Source: Palaemon carinicauda (taxonomy: Eukaryota; Arthropoda; Malacostraca; Decapoda; Palaemonidae). From it: a stretch of DNA of 64,000 nucleotides. The notes under the pieces are model-generated. The model was given only the letters and a program-made list of their open reading frames with translations, was not told the origin of the DNA and ran no database searches. Both the position numbers and the translations under genes were made by a program. The DNA lies in contig NC_090751.1 in assembly GCF_036898095.1 (NCBI RefSeq), forward strand, positions 76,001,797 through 76,065,796, written 5' to 3'. The number at the start of each line of letters is the position of its first letter. The first letter of the stretch is position 1. Of this stretch, positions 55,231 to 64,000 are shown one piece after another.

Positions 55231-57554
55231 GGGGGGGGGAATCGTGAAGATCTTTTCACAGTATTGTTTAAATAAGCTCTAGCCGTAAAGTAACTTCTAC
55301 TTTTCGTAAAATATTGAGTTTTGTGGCAGAGCTGTGCCGATACCGGACGCGCCATTTTATGGCGTCGCTGTTCATGTTGCATGATTTATTTAGTTAGCCA
55401 GAACAGCCCTCTCCGGTCATTTAACTAATTAATATTATTAGTTATTTAGTCTTCATAGCTAGGAATTACTTATATCGTGTTTTAGCGCTTATCAGACTCG
55501 GTCGCTTTTCGACCCCATACTAGATCGCTAGCTTAGCCCCTAGGCTGGACAGCCTAATGCTTGTTTTCATGCATGATATATACCAGTGATCCTAGGTTAA
55601 GTTATGAAGATTGTGGCATTATTAAACATACTATTAACTGTGATGTAAGTGTTTTTGCCTTCGGGGACCATATAGGGGACCGGGTTGATTGCGTATCTTT
55701 CCACCCTAACCTAATGTAGGAACCCCTATATGCTCCCTAATCCCCCCTGCCTGCGGGCGTTCCCTCTGTGTAGCCTTGCTTCCCCTTCTATATAGGGGAA
55801 TTTTGTCTACAATCAGAGTATTTTTGCTTCTCTGCCTACCCTAAGGGAATGACCCTCCCTTAGGGTCGGACTGAGAAATAAGGAATGGCTCTGCCCTTCC
55901 TCAGTTGCACCTGGTTGGGTTACTCCTTCCTCCCTGCAACTTGCGATGTGTCTTTCAAATTTGCCTAGTCTAGGAGTTAGCCCTCCTTCTTTAGGTTAAG
56001 CTCTGGGGGTTGACTCTGCCCTTTATAGTTTGGGACGGTACTCCTGTACCGTTTTCATTTTGGGCTACCTAACCTAGGTTAGGGAGTGTTCTCCCTTACC
56101 TTGGTGGCCGTTCTCATACAGAGTCTCCTCTATAGAAAGACCCCTCATCTTCCCCCTCCCCACCTATCCCTTTGGTGTAGGCTTGCCTACACACATCTGT
56201 CCTTAGTCCTACAATTCCTCCCTTGGGTGGAGTGGTAGGGCTAACTTGTTCTCCTGCTGAGCTGGCCGCTCTGGTACACATACCCTTCATAGCGTTCTAT
56301 GGGGGGGGGGGGGGGGGGGGTTGCCGGCAGCGGTCTGGCCGGCGGGGGTTTCCCCCTTCTTGAGTGCCCTCTAACCCTCCCTTGGGTTACCCCAGGCACC
56401 CGGCCGACTGCCGGCTCCCTGCCGCCGGATGCTAGGAGTATCCTCTCCTATCATGAGTGCACTCTCTCCGGAGGGATGCCGGAGGGGTATGAGATCTTAC
56501 CCCTTCCATCCCTCCTTACCTTTCTCTCCTTCTATCCTGGTGCCGGTCCCTTGCCGCCTCTACTGCCGGCGATAACCGCCATTACCTCAGGTGACATTCT
56601 TTCATAAGATGCCCTCCCCCTCTAAGACATCAGCCTTACGTTTGCCGGAGGCTGCCGCCTTCCGTCGACATACAGCCGACGTCACACCCCTCATTTTACC
56701 TAGTAACAGCTGGCCGACCTTCGGAACCGGCCACCGGCGTGCCGGCATTGATTGCCGGCGGTCTAGGTATACAACCATATACATATCTATCTTATGAATT
56801 GATCCAAGCTCACCAGGCCGTCAGCCTTCGGCTGCCAGAGCCGCCGCCCCCTGCCGGCGACCCGCCGCTGTGCCGGAGGTCGCCACGATGGTATTATACT
56901 TTAGATACTCAGTGTGTCTGTCTTGATGCCTTCCACCCTGCAGGACCGGCCTCCAGCGTTCCATCGGTCTGCCGGCACCCTCCTGAGACGTTAAGGGACA
57001 TGCACCCCTTCCCATACCTGCCGACAACATGCCGACAGTCAAAATGCTGCAGCCAGATGGCTTGGCCACTTCTATATATAGGTATTGTCTTACCATCCAA
57101 GTCTGTGGCTATGCTGTCTGATTGCACATTACAATATTCCAGCATACTCTGTGTGTCTTAGTGCAGCTGATTGCCGGACCCTATATTTAATAAGGGGTTT
57201 CTCCTATTCCCCTTCTACTCCAGGGATCTGAGTGGTCTCAGTCCCTGCTACACCCTGTGGGCAATTTCTGTTAGAAGCTTAGCTTCTACCCACCACGGCT
57301 TATCCATATGGATTTCCGTTTTGTGACCTTCGGCCACAAAAGAAATTGCCTACTGATAAGGTTACGGTAACCGACTGGGCGGGATTCACAAGTATGTGTC
57401 TATCTACTTCCTTTCCCACTCATTATTCTCAAGCATTATAATACTTTGTGAATTACTTTAATGTTTAAAAATTTTAGATTAAGTTATCTTAATTTTAGAG
57501 TAATGTAAGTCATTCTTATGCCTTCCATGTACTCATGATCTCTTTCTTTTACAG
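55231..57554 (+). other. DIRS-C leader with probable intron
   Basis: No credible protein. Contains poly-G runs at about 55227-55241 and 56300-56320 and many TGCCGGC words between 56320 and 57180. Donor-like GTAAGTG lies at about 55645 and GTAAGTC at about 57505, and an acceptor TTTCTTTTACAG ends at about 57554, just before gag. The 57505-57554 interval is homologous to the equivalent site of DIRS-D. Confidence 0.5.
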
Positions 57555-59518
57555 GAGGAGTATATGAAGTATGAAAGCAACTTCTGCGGGGTGAAGCGCC
57601 CGGACTTCTACGGGCACAAGGCGTGCCGGACCCACGCCCCCTGCGCCGCCAAGAAAGGCGACCTGAAGTATTGGGACCCGAAGAACTGTACAGTCTGCAA
57701 GAGTCGTTTGGTCGAGGCGTTCGACGATCCTCCTTCTGCGGAGGCAAGGGACAACGCTCGAGAGAAGCTACGCAAATGGGTGCGTGGCTTCCAGAAGAAC
57801 ACCACCGGACCGTATCTCGTCAACGAAGATTTGAGGGCCTTGCTTTTCCCAAAGGCATCCAAAGACTCTGTGGTCCCCCGTGATCAGATCCCCACCGTCC
57901 AGATCGTGGTGGAACCTGATATTGTCATGGCCCAGTCCATGCATGAGTGCCATCTGGATTCCAATAACGTGGAACGTATGTCGGAAGTGTCAGAAGAGAC
58001 AGAGAAGAACCTTATGGGCGAGGAACTCGACTATGAGGAAGATCAGGTGGAATACCCTGATTCGGAGACCGAGGTCGCTCCCGCTCCTACTCCTGCAGCA
58101 ACTCCTGCACCGTCCGAGGAACCTGTTCCTTCGACTTCCGCCACCCCGGACCCTCTTCCATCGGCCACTCAGGAGGTCTCAAAATGCTTGAAGCCCTCAT
58201 GGAAAGAAAACTACGAGAAACCAAGGAGCAATTCCGGACTACTCTGGTTAATCTTAAACAACCGAAACGGATTTCGGTTAAGGACCTCCCCATTTGCTCG
58301 GAAGCTAACCCATGGAGATATGCCGAGCATATGCCAATCACGACTGGAAAAATCTACATCAGCGAAAGGGTTGGCTCTATCTTGTTGGAAGAAGTGGAAT
58401 TCTTCCCGAATTTCAAGGCTTATCCGGACTGTTACGTCCGGCTCAGGTCCGAACCAGCCTTAAAGGAGGAGACCGAACCGAAGGAGGTTATCGTGTTCGA
58501 TCTCGCGAAGGCCCAGGCTATGTTAGCCCAGGCAGTGAAGAGTAGGGGTTTCACCAACTCCAAGATGCCGGCGCTTAGTAAGAAACATCCAACCTTCGTT
58601 GCGCCGAATGCTGCGACTTTTCCCTTCATCGAAAAGGCCTTCACAGCGGTCTTAAAGGCAGTGGAGGAAGGGAAACCTTGCCCTGCACTGGAGGAGTGCA
58701 GACCCTTCTCCCTTACTGTTCCTCCCGATGATAAGCACTGGAAAGACGTCCAGTCAACCTACACGGTAGGGAAATTAGAGCCTGACATAGCCGGTCGTCA
58801 ATTTAATGAGGACCTCCGAATGCTAAATGATCACCTCCTTCGTAGGGAACAGGATACGAAGGAGAGGCTTGCTGCGTCGCTGTCCCACCAGGTACAGCTA
58901 GAACTTATGGCCGGGGATACTAGAGTCCCGGACTTTTATATGGTCCTAGCCAAATCGCACTTGGCAACGGTGACGAAGGACCTATATAGCTTCACTAGGG
59001 CTCGCAGAGCCTGTCGTGAATTCGTGTTCGCCAACGCGACGGTGAAACACGAACCCCGGAGGCTAATTTCCTCCAATATCTGGGGTAAGTATCTCTTTCC
59101 TTCCTCCCTGGTGAAAGAGATTGCAGACAAGGCCGCCACGGAGAATAGGAACCTTCTCCACAAGTGAGGCATGTCAAGGAAGAGGAAATCCTCTCAGGAC
59201 GATGGCCCTCAACCTAAGAGGAAACCTCAAAAGCCGAAACCCCAGCAACCTCAACAGAGATGGCAGTTTCCGGGTACCGCTACTCCCCAAGTGGCCGCAC
59301 AGCCACAGCAGACCTTTCAGTTGGTTCCCCAACCAGTGGTGTCGCAGTCACCGGTCTTTACCCCTGCCTTTGAGCAACACGCTACTACCTTTCGTCCCAG
59401 AGGTAGGGGCTCAAGCAGAGGTTCCGGCAGAGATTCGTCTCGCCGTCCCTCCAGAGGCAGAGGAGGAAGGGGAGCTAGCGGGCAAGGTCGCAAACCCTCG
59501 GGAAACCAGAAGCAATGA
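57555..59518 (+). pseudogene. DIRS-C gag, one frameshift and one nonsense codon
   Basis: This is the structural/nucleic-acid-binding protein. It opens just after the acceptor-like site with a Cys/His module (FYGHKACRTHAPC, then KYWDPKNCTVC). An acidic, then Pro/Thr-rich linker follows to about 58180. A one-base shift just before 58184 moves to the second frame, which has the family block DLPICSEANPWRYAEHMP and RARRACREFVFANA. A TGA at 59165-59167 replaces the tryptophan of the LLQKWG motif seen in DIRS-B and DIRS-D. The frame then continues to 59518 with a Gln/Pro stretch and an RGG-like tail (RGRGSSRGSGRDSSRRPSRG). Two lesions in about 650 codons mark it as recently inactivated. Confidence 0.88.
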
Positions 59519-59983
59519 AGTGCTTCCGGTGGGAGGAAGACTCCGCCAATTCCAGGATCGTTGGACTTTTGATCCCTGGGCGCACAGCATCGTCAAGAAG
59601 GGACTAGGCCGGAGCTGGACTCAACCAACCCCAGCCTTCCAGCAATTCTTCCAACAGTCAACCCCCCTCCTGGAAGAATATGTCCTAGAACTCTTGAACA
59701 AGAAGGTGATCAGGAGGGTAAAGTCAACCAGGTTCCAAGGGAGACTATTTTGCGTTCCCAAGAAGGACTCCGACAAACTCAGAGTCATTCTAGACTTATC
59801 CCCTCTCAACAAGTTCAAGATGTTGACTCTGCAACAAATAAGGACCCTTCTGCCTCAAGGGGCCTACACGGTCTCCATAGACCTGGCGGATGCCTACTGG
59901 CACGTTCCAATGAATCATTACACTTCCTCCTACCTAGGATTTCGACTCCAAAGGAAAAGTTACGCCTTCAGGGCCATGCCCAG
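59500..59983 (+). pseudogene. DIRS-C reverse transcriptase, N-terminal fragment
   Basis: It overlaps the end of gag in another frame. It reads RLRQFQDRWTFDPWAHSIV, then VIRRVKSTRFQGRLFCVPKK and GAYTVSIDLADAYWHVP, ending at YAFRAMP, where gypsy sequence begins. Compared with DIRS-B it lacks five residues (IVNCK) between the two KF of LNKF...KF, a deletion consistent with slippage on a short repeat. The YLDD active site is not included. Confidence 0.85.
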
Positions 59984-59992
59984 ACAAACTTT

Positions 59993-61966
59993 TCAGACAG
60001 ACTTTTCAGGCAGAAGACGAGCGGTGGTGCGTCCTGAGGGGTGCGAAAGTCCATGGATGATATCGAATATTTTCCTTCTGCAGGAGGCTGGTACCCAGGG
60101 ACGAGGGCGGCCCGTGCTGGTGTCGCAAAGAATAGTTACTCCTGCTGGTCCGAGGGGAATAGCACTTATTTTGAGCGCGGATGGCTCCGTCAGGTGAACC
60201 TGTGCTTCTCGGTCAGTGCGTTGTTCGGTTGCGAGATTGGCGTAGTCGATTCCCAGGTGGATCGCGTCAATTTCAATCCTTGAAAGGGCGTCCACGACTG
60301 GGTTTTTCTTTCCTGGGACGTAACGTATGGTGCACCCGAATTCGGCGATTGATGCGAGATGACGTTGTTGTCGGAATGACCATGCGTCCTTCGATTTCGT
60401 GAAGGCGTGTACGAGGGGTTGATGATCCGTTGCGATCGTGAAGGGGGTACCCTCCAAGATGTGCCTGAAGTGGTAGACGGCGAGGAGTTCCCTATCGAAG
60501 GTGCTGTATCTTGTTTCGGCGGGTTTCAATTTCTTGCTGAAGAATGCCAGTGGTCGAGGAGAACCATCGACGAGTTGCTCAAGCACAGCCCCGCAGGCGA
60601 CGTTGCTGGCGTCGGTCGTTAGTCGCAGGGACGCGATGTCGTCGAAATGAGCCAGGGTGGTGGCATTCGCAAGGGCATCCTTCGTCCGAGCGAATGCCTG
60701 TTGCTGGGGCAAGCCCCACTCGAGTTTTTTTGCTTTTCCTTTCAGGACGTTGTCGAGGGGTAACAGGGTTTGTGCGATGTTGGGGATGAAGCGCCTGTAG
60801 TAATTGACCATTCCCAAAAACTCCTGAAGTTGGCGGATGGCCGTAGGCGTTGGGAACTTCCTGATGGCGTCGACTTTGGTTGTCATGGGTTTTACCCCGC
60901 GCGAGGATACGCGGTGACCAAGGAAATCCACTCCCTCCGCACCGAACGTGCATTTGTCGAAGCGTACGACTAGGCCGTTCTCCTGTAGGCGCTTCAGGAC
61001 GGTGCGGACGTGTCCCCGGTGTTCCTCCTTGGTTTTCGAGAATATCAGGATGTCGTCTACGTAGCAGACGCAGAAAGGTAGGTCACCCAGAATGCTATCC
61101 ATTAGTCGTTGGAAGGTCGCCCGGGCATTGCGTAGACCGAAGGTTGAGTATGCGAAGGTGTAGGATCCGAACGGCGTTACAATGGCAGTTTTCGGGATAT
61201 CTTCCGGGAATACGGGGACCTGGAAGTAAGACTTGAGGAGGTCCATCTTGGTAAAAAACTTTGCGCCGTGCAACGCGTTCGTTAGGTCCTGCATGTTGGG
61301 CAGCGGGTAATGATCGGGCGTTGTGATGAGGTTGAGGCGCCTGTAGTCGCCGCAAGGTCTCCAGGACCCGTCCGGCTTTTTAACCATGTGGAGGGGTGAT
61401 GCCCAGGGGCTTGATGCTTTCTTACAGATACCCATGCGTTCCATGTCCTCGAAGGCGCGTTTGGCATCCTTCAGTTTCTGAGGCGGGAGGCGGCGGAATT
61501 TGGCGTGAGTGGGAGGTCCTGTCGTTGTGATGTGGTGGTAGATACCATGCTTGGACGGGGAACCTGGCGAGTGTCGGAGCTCAGGCTTGAAAACCTCGGG
61601 AAACTCTCGTAGGAGGTCGGCGTAGGGGTGCGTCGTCACGGCGGATACGGACATTGTTGCAGGGCCGTGTTCTAGGGCGCGAGACTGGCAGGTTCCCGTG
61701 TCGATGTGACGTCTGTTAGCGACGTCGACGAGGAGTCCATGGTGGGCGAGAAAATCCGCACCGAGGAGGGGGCGATTGACGTCGGCGATAGCGAAGGGCC
61801 AAGAATACGAACGGCCCATGATAGATATCTTGAGGGTCTTGATTCCATAGCACCGTATGGGAGATCCGTTGGCGGCGATGAGTGAGGGAGCGTTTTTGTC
61901 GGGACCGCGGTCTAGGTTGGACTTCGAAGGAGGGAACGTTGACTGCATTGCGCCGGTGTCCACCAT
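59993..61966 (-). pseudogene. Gypsy-A2 pol, truncated in integrase
   Basis: This duplicate of Gypsy-A1 pol keeps 657 codons: protease (VDTGA), RT with YVDD, and RNase H (TDASNVACGAVL). It ends a few codons into the integrase zinc region at the duplication breakpoint. It has the canonical RATFQRLM where copy 1 has GGTFQRLM, and lacks four residues near YHFRHILEG. The integrase catalytic core and 3' LTR are missing. Confidence 0.9.
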
Positions 61967-62059
61967 GAGTCTACGGTTGGAAATGGTATCGAGGATACAG
62001 AAACCAATCTTGTTTTGGTTAACTGCGGCTGCGATTGTGGCAGGTGGATGCTTCTGGCG

Positions 62060-62904
62060 TCATCTTCTAGGGAAACTGCATGGTGCTCTACATTTCTTGG
62101 CGTCACTGCCGAACTGTTGGTGGTAGAAGCACCATGCCGGGTTAGGCCTAGGGTTTGATCGCGTCGGTTGCGGTGGTTTCTTTCTTGATAGAATGTTGAT
62201 CTCGTCGTCCTCGAGGGCCATTGCCGAGGAGTCTATGGAAGAGCAGCTGCTGAAGGAGAAGAACGGAGGCGGTGATGACGATGATGCTCCGAGGCGAGAT
62301 GCTTTGGAGGCCTCGTGGAGCTTCTGAGCCTTCGACAGGAGTTCGTTCATCGGGAGCGTGTCGGCGTCTGTCAATTGGGCCCGTACGTCCTGTGGTAGGC
62401 GTCGAAGAAAGATTTCGCAAGATAAGCTAATCTCACGTCATCGACCGTTGCTGTCTGTTTTGGGGAGCATAAGCAGGCCGGTTAGCTCGTCCCACGCCTC
62501 GACAGGAGAGGTGTCACCCATGGGCTTGCCGGCGAGGTCCAGTACTTTCTGTGCCCTTGCTGAGACGGAGAGGGAGTAGATACCGATGAGTTTCGTTCTC
62601 AGGTCGTCGAATGAAACTTGGCCGGCCTGGGCGTCGAGCCATGGGTAATCTTGTTGAATACTTCTTCAGGTATGGAGGTGAGAACGATGTCAGCCTTGGC
62701 GCAGGAGTCGCTGAGTCTAGCGACGCGGAAGAGTACGTCCGCTCTCAGGAACCAGGAAGCGGTGTTGTGTTGAGAAAAGGGCGGCAGTTTGACTTTGGGC
62801 GTGGAGGCGAGGCCGTTGGGTGCGATGGGCGTGTTGCTTCCTGCATCGTGGCCAGACGACGAGTCGGCGAAGAGGTGAGAAGTTGATATGTCAGTTAAGC
62901 TCAT
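62060..62904 (-). pseudogene. Gypsy-A2 gag
   Basis: This copy of 48382-49226 carries the same frameshift (GATTACCCATGG), the same in-frame TGA (near 62438) and the same TGA before pol at 62060-62062. It differs by a few substitutions only. Confidence 0.85.
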
Positions 62905-63056
62905 CCTACTGCCTTACATTCACCGAAGCGTGGGAGAACCAAAGGCAGGTTCGTGCCTAAGGTAACGGAGTATGTAGAAGGTAGCACGGCCGTAATAAGT
63001 CCGTTAATGGCAAAGCCAAAACCGCTGATGCTACTTTCAACTCCGGGGTGACCAGT

Positions 63057-63385
63057 TGTAAGGACAGTGAGACAAGCGTCACCAAGATCAACTGATACTT
63101 TATTTGAATGTGCACGGAAGTATATTACAAGGTGCGGACGGAAAGGTAGGATGACGTTGGCACCAAGTCAGATTGAAGTGCCCGCCAAAATATATGTGTT
63201 TTCTTACATTTACAAATATATGAATTATGGGTTGACAGAAACATGTTATGAAACGATACATATATCAAAATGTAGCTCTGGTAGAGCGGAATATATATAC
63301 ATAGGAAACCACAGTGTGGCGAAGAGAGAATTTAAATAAGTAGTTTGTCGATTTTCTGGACGACGAAGGGATTGGTGTCCTTACA
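63057..63385 (-). repeat. Gypsy-A2 5' LTR
   Basis: It starts TGTAAGG and ends CCTTACA, near-identical to 49379-49707, and is followed by the same Gypsy-B sequence ATACCTTTCAAAAATTTCC. Confidence 0.93.
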
Positions 63386-64000
63386 ATACCTTTCAAAAAT
63401 TTCCTTGACCTGAGGAGCAAAATATGTGGTAAGAGCCTTAATTGCAGCTTCACTTGTGTCACCTGTAGGCTGCAATGTCTTAAACACTTCCAGAACTTCT
63501 TTACCTGCTGTATGAAGTAATAATGCCTTCTTTTGGACATCCTTCATATTCCCTAATGCTTCTGAATAAATCTTAAAATAAATCTTAAATTCCTCACACC
63601 ACTGTTGCCATCGTGTTGCAACAGAATTGGGTTCAGCTGTGATGCTAACTCATTCAGGATGTTCATTGTCAAAAGGCATTTTGAATTCTTACCTTGATTA
63701 GGTTAGGCTACTGTCCTATAGTCACTTTGTAACTTCCTATCTTTTTTGTATCCTACCCAACTTTAAAATTCACTTTCTTTTCTTGTTTTGTTTGCTTGTG
63801 TTTGATGAAATTCTTCCGGTCAGCTGCATAGAAAATCTTCATTGGGCTTTTCTTCTGCTTCCTTTGCAATAATATTTCTTCTGCTTCTCTATGATTTCTG
63901 CGTGTACTTGTCACAAGGTCGTTGCCAATTTTAGGTTGGTTGAAAATCGTCTGGTGCTTTCAGCATATTACTCACCAGTAAATGAGTGAATAATTATTAG
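63386..64000 (-). pseudogene. Gypsy-B gag N-terminal part and leader, duplicate copy
   Basis: Duplicate of 49708-50322 (NMKDVQKKALLLHTAGKEVL here, with E changed to K). It runs off the window end at the start of the primer-binding-region repeat. Confidence 0.85.

Larger units (their letters stand above)
54819..59983 (+). mobile_element. DIRS-C: plus-strand DIRS element, 3' part lost
   Basis: It begins with the family terminal repeat (AACGGATTTTGAGCAAAGCG), then a 2.3-kb leader, gag (57555-59518) and the first part of RT. It is interrupted at about 59983 by the duplicated Gypsy-A2 block. Recombinase, internal complementary region and right terminus are missing. Confidence 0.85.
59983..64000. 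repeat. Direct segmental duplication of about 46293-50322
   Basis: From about 59983 to the window end the sequence repeats 46293-50322 with about 1% differences, including part of Gypsy-A pol, gag, the 5' LTR and the flanking Gypsy-B gag. The offset is 13678 bases on the right side. Because flanking Gypsy-B DNA is included, this is a duplication of an already nested locus, not a second gypsy insertion. A 12-base indel lies near 46797/60474. Confidence 0.93.

Noticed and set aside
56299..57161. Pro/Leu-rich open frames
   Set aside because: They are in the DIRS-C leader/intron, begin in a poly-G run and have no homolog I recognise.

Overview
This 64-kb window looks like animal nuclear DNA made almost entirely of transposable elements inserted into one another. 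I found no single-copy host gene, no tRNA, no CRISPR array and no bacterial-style operon. The mix of elements fits an arthropod, most likely a decapod crustacean: abundant DIRS retrotransposons, Tigger DNA transposons, several non-LTR clades with simple-repeat tails, Ty3/gypsy elements, and (AAT)n and (AG)n tracts. I also recognise the 3' tail of the LINE ending at 40297 as a very common shrimp repeat. The taxon call is inference from memory and moderately confident.

Layout 1-24990: an old I-like LINE (LINE-1) carries gag-like ORF1 at 4-1504, endonuclease at 9342-9983 and RNase H at about 24099-24861. It is split by DIRS-A (1563-9331, + strand) and DIRS-B (9981 to about 24098, - strand). DIRS-A has identical inverted terminal repeats and an exact internal complementary region, yet its coding interior is degraded. 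It carries a repeat-built arginine/serine-rich gag region and a 5S rRNA-derived segment. DIRS-B holds a Tigger transposon (11094-19007, TA target duplication), which itself holds a second LINE (LINE-2, about 14271-18436).

Layout 24991-40297: a Tigger fragment abuts a 14-kb head-to-tail array of a 1.24-kb unit built on the reverse-transcriptase end of a CR1/L2-like LINE (LINE-3). There are eleven YADD-bearing copies, with a 3718-bp three-unit block present twice. Only the last unit runs on into the true LINE-3 3' end.

Layout 40298-51498: DIRS-D gag and its TGCCGGCA-rich leader (- strand), then a Ty3/gypsy element, Gypsy-B. Gypsy-B is interrupted by Gypsy-A1 (44859-49707), which has 333/329-bp LTRs, a 1016-residue pol frame and an ATAC target duplication.

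Layout 51499-64000: DIRS-E is a 2.9-kb internally deleted DIRS that keeps both terminal repeats and its internal complementary region. DIRS-C (54819 to about 59983, + strand) has a long leader, gag and the start of RT. It is cut off by a direct segmental duplication of the Gypsy-A1/Gypsy-B block, which runs to the end of the window.

Functionally the genes are selfish-element machinery: reverse transcription (RT/RNase H), integration (tyrosine recombinase, DDE integrase, DDE transposase, APE endonuclease) and nucleic-acid packaging (gag). Almost every copy carries frameshifts or stops. Gypsy-A1 pol is the longest intact frame.
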